A stretch of DNA of 64,000 bases from Capitulum mitella (Eukaryota > Arthropoda > Thecostraca > Pollicipedomorpha > Pollicipedidae): positions 23,563,398-23,627,397 of the forward strand of contig CP099841.1 of the NCBI GenBank assembly GCA_030062745.1. The letters run 5' to 3'. A program made the position numbers and the translations under genes. The notes below the pieces were generated by a model. The model made no database searches and had not been told where the DNA came from. It saw only the letters and a program-made list of their open reading frames with translations. Positions 11,997 through 24,164 of this stretch are shown here, in pieces (positions within the stretch are counted from its first letter, which is position 1; every line of letters begins with the position of its first letter).

Positions 11997-13756
11997 CTGA
12001 AACAGGGGGCATCAGCTGAGCGCATCCACATGCGGGGTGCTAGTGTCAACCGTAAGCACACGACGAACAAAGCCAGTCTGACTGCTGTGCAAATAATCGG
12101 AGAGCGCGGCGGCGAAGAGTCGGACGCGAAGACGCTTTGCAAACAGCACCCGAATGTTGACCACCCACGGTCGCCGGCGCCGACAGGAAAATAAATACAC
12201 GGAACCGGCGGCCGGACGGCTGTCCGCTGTTGCCGACCCCGGCAGCCGCAAGCCGCGACGGCGGCACCGCCGCAATCGACCGGCCAGATTTTATAACGTT
12301 TTACAGCCCAACATCCGTCGTATAACCCGATCGTAAAGTGGACCCCGTTAATTCAACATGAAAACGTCCCCATAAAGTAGACCTGAATTCCGGCAGCCAT
12401 GTTAAAATCTGTCGCCGGAGGGTATCGAACACGCAGCGATATCGTAACTTTTACCGTTTCAAAGCGCAGCGCTCCTGAAAACTGAATTTCAACAAACACA
12501 GCAGTTTATGACTGCTTTCTGTTGATCGTCACTCATATTCCTTCCCGTAAGTTAGTACAGCGGGATGTCCATTAGTATTGTGCAATTTCAGAGCCAGCGT
12601 CGGCTCCAGCTTCGGGAGGGCGCCAGTGAGACGTAAGTAACGAGTATTCAAGGCAAACACCGCGATGCAGAGAATAACAATGAACATCGGGCAATATTGC
12701 ACCATTCCATTACGCCATGAACACAGAACACGAAAATTCGGAGGCCGTGCAAGAAGTCTGCCAACAGCCGCAATATACCACCCCAGGATGTATTGCAGTA
12801 TTTGCTTCGACAAAAAGGTTTGGGGTTATACAGCCAATTTACGAGTATCACGCCGCTTAACACCATTGTGACAACGTGTATCAATACGAGTCGTCGTATC
12901 ATTCAGTGACCGAATAAACACATTTCAACGCACTTCCGACTTTCGATGGTGCATACTTTATAAATTATCCGTCATTCGAGGTCCGTGCATCTGGACGAGG
13001 GTAAACATTACGTGTCCCTGGAGAAACGACAGCTAAACGACTGGACGACATCCACCAGTGAACGCCCCTGTTTCGGGGGCTGAAATCACCCTTCGCCAAG
13101 CAGCGTGTGAGCCGCTTTCACTTTTCCATTTGCACTTCATCCTCACCGTAATCCCGTCATTACACACCCCGCGTAAATCTAACCGCTCGTTTCCAAGAAG
13201 CGGCGCAGTTTTCATTTCCGACACGTCCGTCCAGCAGGCCGGCCATGTTGCCCGGCCGCCGGTCGGGCGGCCGCGCCCCGCGGCGGTACGCGGGCCAGCG
13301 GCGCCGCTCCTATCGACTACCCGGCCCCCTGTTCAGTCGAGCGCAAAACGAAAACAATTTATCAGAGACAGGTCCTGGTGGCGCGGCCCGGTAACGAGCG
13401 GATTCAATTCCGTCTCATTGTGTTACTGGTAATGACGCCTTCACGTGCCGCGCGCAGGGGCGGCGGCTTTTTCACGTGTGGCCGCACGAAGGACCGAGCG
13501 TTTTTTCCCGGGAGAGCGCAGCGTGCGGCCCAGGAATGGCTGATGAGCCTCTGCTACAGCGGCCAGATCGCCGCCGACAACGCAGCACGATCAGGCAATC
13601 GGTTTCAGTTTTGACGTGAACAGTCCGTTTTCTCCACGGAAAAAATACCGTAAGACAATTCGGACAATTACGAGAAGTCGATAATTTTTCCCAAGGAAAA
13701 TCTGGGACAGGCGACAAAGGAACGGTGTTCGTTGGACTGCGGTTACTTTCTCTTAC
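11997..13756. other. Sema2a intron 3 (1.76 kb); no gene seen
   Basis: Bounded by donor GTAAGA of exon 3 and acceptor CTGTTTCAG of exon 4. Base composition is more balanced than in the flanking introns. Frames such as the 94-codon one on the minus strand at 12529-12813 show no recognisable domain. Confidence 0.75.
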
Positions 13757-13808
13757 CTGACAATTTGTCTGGCTGATGTCGCTGAGATTTATCCTCATAA
13801 CACGATCC
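13757..13808 (-). CDS. Sema2a: Semaphorin-2A coding exon 3 (52-nt microexon)
   Basis: The first G completes the split Met codon from exon 2, then 17 codons follow: DRVMRINLSDISQTNCQ. This corresponds to the insect segment Asp-Arg-Val-Phe-Arg-Leu-Asn-Leu followed by Asn-Ile-Ser and a Cys. The acceptor is TGTTTCAG with a modest pyrimidine tract; the donor is GTAAGA directly after CAG. The exon ends in phase 0, as exon 4 requires. It lies in an AT-richer island, so its codons (for example AAT, TGT, ATA) are less GC-biased than the other exons. Asn-Leu-Ser is a potential N-glycosylation site. The usual Phe of the DRVF motif is Met here. At 52 nt this exon is easily missed by gene finders; identity rests on sequence order, phase and both splice sites together. 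Confidence 0.92.
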
Positions 13809-14988
13809 CTGAAACAGATGCAGACACGAAGTCAAAACCAGTCACTGACTGGAGTGGGCCAAAAATATCACGAATAATAGCCGAAACACTTTCAACAAGC
13901 GGCGCAATCATTCACTTGCGTAAGACATCGCTGTTAGTTTACTCTGTACATCTCTGAGGGAAATCCGGCACCAAGCGGATTCAACATAACACCTGAAGCA
14001 CTGGTGGCTGTGCTTGCTGCACAATGACGAACTTCTAAAGTATGATATACGACGTCTAAAAATTCCGAACGATGCCTGAAACTGTGCTACAAGCCGGCAG
14101 TTAATATGGCGGCAAGACAACCAATTAGAGTGATTTGGGAGGATACACAAAACCCCTTGACGTAGCTTAATTAAGCACCATTAAATCTGATTAGTGCACT
14201 ACACAAACAGGCTTATTCCATTTGTGTTTTGATTGAAGATGGATTTCGCATTTATTAGGTCCTGCTTCCATTTCGGAACGTTAAGCTGCACTTAGATTAA
14301 CATCACTGTGAGCGCAGCCTTACCGTCTTTCGCTTTTCCGCGAGAGGTAACGGTATCAAAACACTCCATCTACTTAATTATGGCGCACTGAACACAAAAA
14401 TCGTTACGTCTTAGTAGGTCAGTCGCAACTGCTGTAACGATTACCGTGACGGTAACGTCACCAGGACCCCGGCACCAGCGCACGAAAGCCACCCTGACGC
14501 CCGACTGCAAGCATACGCAGCCACGCTCCACTGCCGCTGCCGCAGCTGCCGCCGCTGCCCCGCCCCCTCCCGTCCCGCAGTCGGACCGGCCACATCGGCA
14601 TCATCTCCCAAAGAGCCGCAACGAGAACGTACGGCCGCCTTCTGGGCCCCGTTTAATCAACTTAAAATTTGTTGTGTTCGATCCGGACGACCAGAGAGCA
14701 GCGGGCGGTGCGTGGGGGGGGGGGGGCGGTTTGAGTTACGGCTGCCGGGGCATGACGCCGCGGGCAGTGGTTCGCGGCGCGACGAGCGCTGGCGCTCGGC
14801 CGGCGCGGCGACCGCGGCTCATTCCGTTAATGGAGCCGGGCCGCAGGTCATCGTTCGACATCGCCGGCGGCGCCGCGGCCGGCGGCGCAGCGGCGTTCGG
14901 CCGGCCGTCGGCGACCGCGACCGCGCCGCCCTCCGCCGAGCGCCGGCAAAAATCACGACCGTGAGTCAGCGGGAACCGAGAGGACTGA

Positions 14989-15489
14989 TCTCTTCTGCTC
15001 TCAGAGACTCAACGGAGGAGAGAGAGGGGTGATGCAGGACCGCTGGGGATCCGGTCAGGACTGGGGGGAATCGCGACGGAGAACCGATACTCCGCAGAGG
15101 ACTGCGAGGAACTCCATGACCTCCATCACTCAGCCGCCGACTGGGAGGAATCCCGCCTGATCGGACGCTCCGGGAGGTGCCAAAACACCCCCAGCAGTCT
15201 TCCCCACCGCTGGGAACAAAGGATCTACCAACGGCTTCCAGGCACCGATGCTGAGGTTTCTGTGATGCTGTTGGGGATCCTATTAAAGTTCTACGAGGGG
15301 AGAGGTACCAAACAATGGGGGTGCTACGCTGCTTTCAAGACTGGAAAGGCCTTCAGCCAGGCAACATCTTTGTTCAGTCATCACTCCGCGGTGAATGGCA
15401 CACAGTCCAACGGCGGGGGTCGTAAACGAAAAACAGGATTGATGATTGCTGAACGCTTTTTACAGCTGCTCCTTGCCATGAATAATTGA
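14989..15489 (+). other. Open stretch of 166 codons, uncertain coding status
   Basis: A stop-free frame runs from just after a TGA at 14986 to a TGA at 15487, in DNA of only moderate GC content, where such length is less expected by chance than elsewhere in the window. The first in-frame ATG is at 15265, so if it is coding it is an internal or terminal exon or a 74-residue product. It includes AEDCEELHDLHHSAADWEE and, later, LIGRSGR, then a Leu-rich end (FLQLLLAMNN). No domain is recognised and no convincing acceptor was identified. It lies about 0.8 kb before the nested membrane-protein frame on the same strand but does not join it in an obvious way. Confidence 0.2.
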
Positions 15490-16320
15490 CTGCAAATTCC
15501 CTGACCGGTGGCGACGTGGGAAACAGATTGGCACCCGGGCTGTTCGGTAACGAGCTCGTGACAGCAGAATCATACGACTTGAAAGGTAATTGACAGGTGC
15601 TCGACACCCACGTCAGTCACATCCAGAAGCGCAGACAAAATGGGCTACTGACGCGAATGGAGTCTGGCGAGGAGCCAACGGTCAAAACAGTGGCATGGTT
15701 TCATTTACCGTTTTCAGTTTGCTCGCTCAAGGCATTACCACGAAACTGAAAAACGAAACACGGAAATAGGCTGCCTGACATTCTGATCGTTGTAATACAT
15801 CTTTCTTTCGCAATGCAAATGTCATTGTTCGCATTGTTAGACGGGAACGGCCACAAAATGGGAAGCAGTATTTAATTGGGTAATTTGTCCGTCGGAGGAC
15901 CAAAGCGTATGTTCTGTATGGCACGAGCCGCATACAGACAAAAGTGACTGTTCGCAACAAGCACATGTGAATCAGTCAATAGAACAATGCGTGTGTATTA
16001 AGGTTTACTCCTTAGATTGGCCCACTACAATAATTTACATCGCTCGGATCTGGGAAGAAGGCAGCATTTTCCACAACCCTGTACCACACCAAGAGGACGC
16101 CACTGCGGATCGTCAATTCGGCCCAGTGTCGGCTGTGGACGACTGTTCCAGGACATCTATTAGATTCATGGCATCTACGACATGCTGAAGACCACGGTTT
16201 CTGACCAAACGACGTAACTTTTCGGAACCATCAAAGAATAGCCGATGTGACGTGTGTCTGGCAAGTCGCACAATTAATGGGCAAAGTTAAAATTGGGTTC
16301 TCCCGCGGCACCAGTCGACT

Positions 16321-16707
16321 ATGCTGGACAGACTCGGTCACACGCGCCTGGGTCGGAAGGACCACTATATTCTGCTGGCCATGTTCGGCGCCCTCGCCTC
16401 GCTGGCCGTCCTCCTGTTTGACCTAATCCAGGAGGTCCGGGCCAAGCCCGAGCAGACCAGCGGCCGCGTCACCGTGTTCATACTGACCGTGCAGTGCCTC
16501 TGCTGCCTGGCAAGCTTCCTGGGCTACGTGTACCGGTCGCTGGCCGGCCGGCCGGGCCCCCTGACCACGCTCAGCGTGTGCTCCGTGTTCGCCAACCTCT
16601 GCCTCCTGCTCATCAAAGTTTTCATCGAGGTGCTCTTCAGCGGCTACCACCCCGAGGACTACAGCCAGAGCATACCCTTCGAGGACGTCTTCGTGCCGGC
16701 CGTGTGA
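16321..16707 (+). CDS. Unrecognised 128-residue multi-span membrane protein, nested in the Sema2a intron
   Basis: I do not recognise the family. The frame has a strongly G/C-ending codon choice and a coherent membrane-protein layout: a basic N-terminus (RLGRKDHY), span 1 at residues 16-36, a polar loop with Lys/Glu, span 2 at 50-71 with a Cys cluster (QCLCCL), a short Arg/Pro/Gly loop, span 3 at 81-106, and an acidic tail with HPEDYSQSIPFEDVF. The ATG has A at -3. An in-frame stop lies about 18 codons upstream. A CTCCCGCGGCACCAG acceptor-like site ends 6 nt before the ATG, so this could be either a single-exon gene or the terminal exon of a larger four-span protein. It runs opposite to the surrounding semaphorin gene, within its 12-kb intron. 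No AATAAA was seen shortly after the stop. Confidence 0.6.
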   Translation: MLDRLGHTRLGRKDHYILLAMFGALASLAVLLFDLIQEVRAKPEQTSGRVTVFILTVQCLCCLASFLGYVYRSLAGRPGPLTTLSVCSVFANLCLLLIKVFIEVLFSGYHPEDYSQSIPFEDVFVPAV

Positions 16708-17658
16708 GACCGGTGGTCACCCTCGGACCCGTCACGCAGGCAGCCGTAAAACCTTCCGGCCCTGACTCTCTGCGACCCATTCACCGACAGCAGCGCGAGA
16801 GACCACGAGACAACAAGCGCCACCACAAGCGCGCCTCACCCGCGGACGGACCACGGACCGAGCAGCCGCTGCAGCTGCCGGCCGATCCTCACCGTCCTTC
16901 GCTCGCCGCAGCCTCAGCGCCGCCCCGACCGCCCGGTCACCAGCCCGGCTGGCCTGGATCGGTGCCCGGCCGAGCGCCGCCGCCCGGGGACGACTCAGCG
17001 CGGCCGGCGCACGTGCGGCCCCGGCCGACGGCGGCGCAGCGGCGACCACACAATAGCCATACCACCGCCCGGGGCGGCGCAGCGCGGGCAAAGGTCAGCC
17101 GTCCCGCGGGAGCCGGGAATCGGGGAACGGGCGGCGCCCGCCGCGTCCGGCCGACTGTTGACAGTGACCTGACAGCGAGGCTTTATTGTGTTGACCGTGT
17201 CGGAAAATATGGGCCCCACCAAGACGACGGAAATGAGGGGCAGAAATATGACGCGGACAAAGGAATGGAAATGGGGCGGACTGCGGATGCAGCCGACAGC
17301 CTGTCAAAACTTCAACGCCGCAAAGCGAGAGACGCAGAACGTGGACGATTCACCCGCTTCCACTGAACAGATGAACAGCAAATATCACGGGAATCAAATC
17401 AATTTGGTTGCCCAAACAGTTCAATGAGTCATGATGGAGTAACACCATGCCCGTGTCACCGCAGAGCCGGTTTAGTACCACCTTCCTTCCGGCAGTAGTC
17501 TCCACGCTGACGCCCGGGCTTCACTGGCAGGGAAGATTGACGCCGTCAATCTCTCCCGACCGAGCCGACAGGAGCCGAGCCGGCGCCGGACGCTCGGACC
17601 GCCGTGCCGCACGAGCCAGGCCGGGTAGTGACCGGAGTCCCGGTGACGCCCCCACAGC

Positions 17659-17682
17659 GGCCGCCGCCGCCGCCGCCGCCGT
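17659..17682. repeat. GCC trinucleotide microsatellite
   Basis: About seven uninterrupted GCC triplets. Confidence 0.9.
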
Positions 17683-18879
17683 GGTAATCCATACGGCCCG
17701 GACGGCCGGCCGGCGGCGGCCGCTCCATTTTTAATCTCCCGGTTAGCATGGCCCGCGGCGCTTGAGGTGGTATGTCGCATCGATTGGCGCCGGCCGGATT
17801 GGTGCGCAGCGACGCCGCGGCGACGACGTCGGCGGCAGACGTTAGCTGCCGCAGGGCACGGGCCTGCCACCAGCACCGCAGACGGAGGGCGAAAACGCGA
17901 GCACAGCGCGCCAAGCAGGAGCGCAATGAAAAAGGAGAGATTACGACTCTGGTTATTATGAAGTGTAGTTACTATGAAGTGTAAGCGCGCGTGTGTGATT
18001 CCGACAATTTAACAAACAAGATTTTGTTTTCAACACGGCGAATTTCAATGATTTGGTTTAGCTGTTGTGCTAACATGGTTTTAGCTATGGGATGCTGTGA
18101 CCCTTTACGCCACCTACGTGGGGCATTGTTATGCTGTAGGCAAATAATGTTTCGTGGCTTTTAAGAAAGTATGGGAATGATGAGAACCAATGGAATCAAA
18201 GTTTGTTTTTTCCTCACGAAAATGTTAAATTTCCATGTATTTCGGCATCAACCCAGTAGAAGGGAAGTTTCATTCCAAAGGCGATATTCCAGCACGAAAT
18301 GGCCTGCCCTTTGCCACCTAAGAAAGTAATGAATCACATCAGACGGCCAACACAGAGGCATCCACGTCGCATTTCTGCAGTTTTTTACAGCCAAATACCG
18401 CACACTATCCCGAGGTTTAAAGGAAAATTCCTCCTGTCATCTACACAACTTCCTCCTCTATGCCCCAGGCCAGCGAATCAATAGCTTCCCGTGCCAGCAA
18501 AAGACCGTCAAAATGTTTACAAATCTGGAGCATTGTTAATAGCCGCTGCCTGGTAGTCACAGGCAAGCACTGAAATGCATAAACGGATCCTCACAGACAA
18601 AAAATGGGCCAATGTTTGTTCAAACATCTCCAGGCAAAGCTAAAATGAACACTTGTAGAGGCTTGGATCCATTCAAGACAACCGCGCTCAAAACCAACAG
18701 ACACACACGAACCGTTGTCCCAAAGCCAAACGCACGCCTGTCAATGACACAGCATACATTTGGTAAATGCCGTACCGAACAACGGAGCATGACGTATATC
18801 CGGTCAATGTTACAGTCGCGTAAAAAGCGTGGTGTAAAGTTTTTCCTTGACTTATGTACGTTTCCAAGTATAACATTTA

Positions 18880-18928
18880 CGGACCGCTTTTAACACTCCC
18901 TCACGGACCGCTTTTTAACACTCCCTCA
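18880..18928. repeat. 24/25-bp perfect tandem duplication
   Basis: CGGACCGCTTTTAACACTCC plus CTCA is repeated immediately, with one extra T in the second copy. Near-identity indicates a recent duplication. Confidence 0.95.
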
Positions 18929-19824
18929 GAAACAAAGCTAAATAACGTACCACGTGACGCATGAATAGTCCCGCCTAGAGCCCGTCACAATTTAAAATGT
19001 CATATGACGTGGAGTAGGCCGGTGACGATCCCACTGACATTCGTGGTGCGGTATCAAGAGAGAGAGTGAGGGAGAGATGTGCTGCACAGAGGCTCTTGGT
19101 GTGGCAACGAAGATAAGTGACAGGTGGGCTACCACTATTTGGTCAACTTCACTAGTGCAGACATCCCCTCCACTGGGTGTCAGAGGAGGGATGGAGATGT
19201 TGAGAACGCTGGCACCATAACCATCATCAGGTATCACGAAGTGTATGTCAATGTGCCATTATCCGTATTTTGGATGGCGACAATTAAACCAGCCTTTAAG
19301 ACAGAAATTTCGTCACTTGGCTTGCTTACTGAAACAGCAGTCGGACGAAGGCATAGCGCCTATGTGACTACGGGGCAAAAATAAACAGTCCAAAACAGAA
19401 TGCCCTTGCAAACTGGCATCGTTATGAACAATGAGTTGCAACCAAGAGTCTTAATTAAACCATCAACATGTGTCGGCCTCGGGGCAGGGGAGAGGGAGGG
19501 CAGCGGGAAAGTTGATACAGTTTCCGGCGACCGAGAGATCCCTTTGAGAGTGCGGAAGCTTCGCCACTGAGCGTTCGCCACTCAATAACTGAGCGTCGAG
19601 TCGCACGGGCCGGACATTCACACATCGGAACACGTTCCACACTCGCCGTCTCGGGCCAGTCAAAACGCCGCCCCCAGCGGCGCCCGAGCCCGCCCTCTAG
19701 TCCCGTCCGCCGCCCCTCACCAGGACGGAGCGGACCGGGCCGCTCGGCGCCGAGCGCAGACCCTGCGGACCGGGCCGCACGCCGTCCGACGCTTCCTGCC
19801 GCCGTCGGCCGGTCCGGCGACAGG

Positions 19825-19907
19825 CCCCCCCCCCCCCCCGGGCGGCTCGCTCTTCTCCGAGTGTAGAGGCCCCCTGCCCCGGGCGGCTCGCTTTTCTCCG
19901 AGTGTAG
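19825..19907. repeat. C15 run and 41-bp-period duplication
   Basis: A run of 15 C (19825-19839) leads into two 31-bp copies (19836-19866 and 19877-19907) containing GGGCGGCTCGCT and TTCTCCGAGTGTAG, differing at one base. Confidence 0.93.
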
Positions 19908-22025
19908 CCATGGCCCGAACTTGCCCAATAAATAGTGACGCGGCGGCCCTAAATTGCGGCGCGACGCCCCGGCGGGCGCGCCGGCGCGTTCCGCCCTCAG
20001 TAAATCGTGGCGCCGAGAGGCTTTGTATCCACGTTAGCCTACCGATCCCCGGGGAGCGACGCCATCTTTCAAGTTTGGCCAGCTCCGCTCGGAGCGCGAC
20101 TGCCCGACGAAATTAATTAGGGTAGAGAGCACAAAATTAATGAGTTTGCCATAGTCACTTAATCGCCCCAATACAGCATTCATCACCGCCGGCCGGCCCA
20201 AGACGACGCCATTTATGACGGCATTTATCTGGGACGCGCACGAGCGGCGGCCGGCGGCCGTCACAAAGAGCCGTGTCACCGGCGACGACGGTGACGACGG
20301 CGGCGACGCGCGGCCGCGGGGCGCCGTCGGCAAAACAGCACGTGCCGCCGCCGGCCGGCCCGAGTATCACCGTATCTAAATTGGCCCGGTCAGACGGGCT
20401 CGGAACGCGACGGGCCGCTTATTCACGCGACGGCCGTTGCCGCTCAAAAACAGGGTCCAATTAGACGCCGAGAACGCAACCGGCTCTGATTACGGCCAGC
20501 GCGATAAGACGCCGCGCAAACGGCCCCTCGGCGACCGCGTGCAGCTGCCGCATGCCCGGCCTTGCGACTCCCTGGCCGCGGTGAGTTATTGACGTCTTCA
20601 GCGCGCGTGCGGGTGGGAAACGCCTGGAATGAACTGTTTAATTAGCTGGCTGAGGTATGGGAAGCAGACTAGAACAAGAGTGGATCAAAGAGGTACCTAA
20701 CTATTACTTCCATCGGTTGATGGGCGCTAAAATGCGAAGGCCCTGATTGGCTGTTCAGAAAATGAGCTTTTCCGCATATGCCTGTTGGTCACGTTTGGTG
20801 CGAGGGATCACTGCATTGCAATAAAAACATACAACGACCCCGTAATGCCGACGCTACTCTTTTAATGACGTCATAAATCTTGCTACCATGACCCGCGGAT
20901 ACACTTGGTCGGTTTGTGCCGCATGCGCAATACAGTGTGCTCACAAGCGAGCACACCCAGATAATGATACAACGATCGACTCAGCCCACGTTGCGGCATA
21001 GTTCAGGCAATAAAAACAGGCATCTGTTTAACCGGCCCGCATGCAGCGAAACCGGAAATATGGAGATGGAATGCAACCAGATAAGAGCATTACTTATTGT
21101 GCTGGCAAACATGTGATAAAAATGGCACTTAAAAGTCTCCTTAGTTACAAATGCTGTTTTGGTTTCTGTTAGACAGGCTGATATTATCTTTGCACGTCAA
21201 AGCCCCTGACTGTCACAGTTTACAAGGAGAAACACCTCAGCGTAAATTGCGATCGAAATCAATCGTTTTCGCGACGAAAGCCGACTTACAAGGCTACGCA
21301 GTTCAATCTCGGATGCTGCGTAAAGTTGCCTCGAGATGCCGAGCTCCGTCGGCGACCTGACCGGAAACAGAGCTGACCACGGTCGTTAGAGGCGGGAAGA
21401 CGGCCGGCGACTGACAGCTGCCAGACTCGGCTGGCCAGCTCATAGTCGTCAGTAGCTGGCTCGTAACGACCAGCGCGCAGTAACCAGCGGGTGATAACTT
21501 TCAGAGGTTGTGTAATATTGAGCATTAAGTAAACAGTGCGTAATGTAAAGTAGCCAGGAGTCTGATAATTCTGCTACCTGAAGCCGCACTTATCGTTATT
21601 AGTCGACAACAGTCAGTACTTAATGTAACTAGTAGGCAGATCCCGCCCCCACAATCGGCCGAACAGTAGACAGTACGGTGCCAACATATATCATCTCACG
21701 TTACAGCACAGCGTCAAGACTGACAAAACGGCTTGTCAGTCCTGCCCCGCGAGGGCCGTGCATGTGCCTCATTATTCAATTGGTCTCGGCCATATACTAG
21801 ACATGCAGCCCTCAGATCGATCAGGCGCAGACAGCGGCTGCGGCCGTCTGGCGGGCTGGACTGGCAGCTGGGGTGCGCGGGACGTATAATGGAGACAGAC
21901 CGTAATGCCATGCATAAGCGCGGTGAACGTAAAAAGGGCGAAACGCTGAGGTTTTACGATGCCGCTTCCCTGCAAACAGCAGACCAGCGCCGCAATGGTT
22001 GGCACAGCTATCTGTGCGGTTGTAT

Positions 22026-22345
22026 CAGCTGACACAGACGTGTCGTTCTACCGTCGGCTCAGCTGACATGACTTCGATTTACATTCGAGTCGACTGATAC
22101 AGCTGTGGTGTACAGTCAGGTCAGCTGACAAAGCTACCGTCTGTAGCCGGTTCAGCTGACACAGTCGTGGTCTACAGTCGGGTCAGCCCACAGAGCCGTA
22201 GTCCGAAACCTGGCGAGCTGACACAGCGGAAGTCTACAGTCGGGGCAGCTGACACGGCGGTAATCTACAGCCGGACCGGCTGACACGGCCGCGGTCCACA
22301 GTCAGGCCCGCTGACGCGGCTGTGCTCTACTTAAGGTCACCTGAC
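22026..22345. repeat. 31-bp tandem array carrying CAGCTGAC boxes
   Basis: About nine to ten diverged units of around 31 bp, typically CAGCTGACAC, then a GTGGTCTACAG-like middle, then TCGGGT. Six units retain the palindrome CAGCTG, the core of a bHLH E-box. Divergence grows toward both ends. Confidence 0.9.
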
Positions 22346-23418
22346 ACGCCGGTATCGGCGGCAGCCGGGGACGGGCCGCCGGCGTGGACAGCGGCCGCGC
22401 AGTGCCGTCAGTCACCGCGGCTGGCACCGCCCCTCCCGCTCTCACCAGCGGCAGGCACGGCGCTCCGACGTCACGGGGGCAGCCCCGGCGGCCGGCCGCA
22501 GCCAGCCCTCACAGCAGCCTGCGTGCCGAGCGGTGACCAACAGCCGGTCCGCACCCCCGGTATTGGTCGCCGCCGGCCGCTGCCGCCGCCGCCGACTCGG
22601 TGCCGTGCAGGACGACCACGCGGAACTCGGCGGACTCCGGCCGTCGCTGGGAGGCCTCTGCGCCGTCCAGCCGCTCCGATCCGGCCCTCTTAATTACCCA
22701 ATACCTCGGCCGGCGGCCAGAAATGATCAAGACGCACGCCGGCGGGCGCGCGCTGGGTGCAGCCGACGCGGAAACCGTTTGAAGGCTTCCGGGAATTCTT
22801 GAGCCGAGCGACGCCCGCGTCGGGGCCGGCCCGGAAAATAAATCGGCGCGGATTTCTCCGCAGACTCCCGGGGCCAGATAACCGACCAGTGCCCTCTGCC
22901 CGCCGGGTGTTCCGCGGGCGCAGGCACTGACCTGGGGCCGCCGCGACCGCTCGGACGCCTGCGGCACGGCCGCGCCGGCGCCCCGTCAGAGCGAGCGCAC
23001 CGATAGCGGCGTTCCGACCAATTCCAGTCGGGCGCGGCGCCGACTGGCGCAGGGGCGGCGGCGAACTCAGGCGCGAAATAGAATCTGACCAGCCGCCGAT
23101 GGCGTCGAAAAATGGGATAATAGCGGGATCCCCATCTCCGAGTTCTGCCGTAAACCAGATGGGAAAGGTGGCGGTGGAGCGGGGGCGGCCGGCCGGCGGC
23201 GAGCTGGCGGACGAGATAGCAACAGCGCCGGATTAACGACGCCCAGGGGGCCCCCGGTAGTCCCGGCCCGCGTCGTGCGTCGTACAAGTCGGCGAGGGCC
23301 TGGCCCGGCACAGACCAGCGCAGTCCGGCATGGTCCAGTCTGCTCTACTACGGCTCTGAATGGTCCGCCATGGTCCGACGTGGCAGGATGCGGCCAGCGC
23401 ACGACCCTGCCGGCGTTA

Positions 23419-23544
23419 TCATCGTGTCGCCGTGAAGCCTCGACAGGGCAGCAGGGCGGCAGCGGTCCAGAGGAGGCACAGGCTCGCCCCGGCCAGAACC
23501 GCGTAACACCCGCGCAGGGCGGGAGCGGACGGTGCGTCGCACAT
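23419..23544 (-). other. Short hydrophobic ORF resembling a signal peptide, uncertain
   Basis: An ATG at 23544 opens 41 codons with a 23-residue hydrophobic stretch (GCYAVLAGASLCLLWTAAAL) before a stop. It is on the semaphorin strand but lies downstream of exon 2, so it cannot be an alternative start feeding exon 2. It could be a chance hydrophobic frame, or a start exon feeding exon 3, but I saw no good donor in a suitable phase. Kept only as a candidate. Confidence 0.12.
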
Positions 23545-24164
23545 CGCCACAGAGCACGGTCTTTGGACAGACGCAGACCCGCCCGACCTAGAATCTGGGT
23601 GTTGCCGTTCATGGGCTTCTGAGCACAAGGGAGACATTTTTCTCTGAAAAGAGGCGTCCAGTTCCCGTAAAGGCATCTCCAGGGTCCCGTCCTGTCCCGA
23701 ATTCTACATCTACTACTTCGGCAATGGTCTCTGTGGACTTCCCGAAACGAAACGACTATGCGAACGCGTAGCAAAACGTGCATCTTCGTTTCCGACAGCT
23801 GTGATCCCCATTGTCTTCCAGGACGGGAACGATGGTTCTGCGTTCTGCGAACAAGCGATCGCCTGACACGCACACGACACTACTGCAGGAATCCATCTGC
23901 ATTCTGCACGCCGACGGGACGACGAATCGCCACCATTCGCCTCGATCTACGAGCGTCTAACCGCTGCCATCAGATAACCCGGCTGTGCGTGGCCGTTCGG
24001 CAGCGGCCGCTCCTGACGGCGGAACGGACTGCGTTCAACTGTGCGCCGATAAGGCCGGCCAGGAGCCCGCCGGCCGCAGCGGCGCCAATCTGTCAGCGGT
24101 GACGGGCGGCGGCGCCGCGCCGGACGCCAATCTGCCACACCGGCCCGAACTGTCGCGACAGAGG

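Noticed and set aside
16423..16650. Minus-strand 75-codon acidic frame opposite the membrane-protein ORF
   Set aside because: It is a shadow of the plus-strand frame; GC-ending codons on one strand give an open reverse frame.
23419..23676. Third possible signal-peptide start exon for Sema2a
   Set aside because: It lies downstream of exon 2 and has no suitable donor in phase; listed only as a low-confidence ORF.
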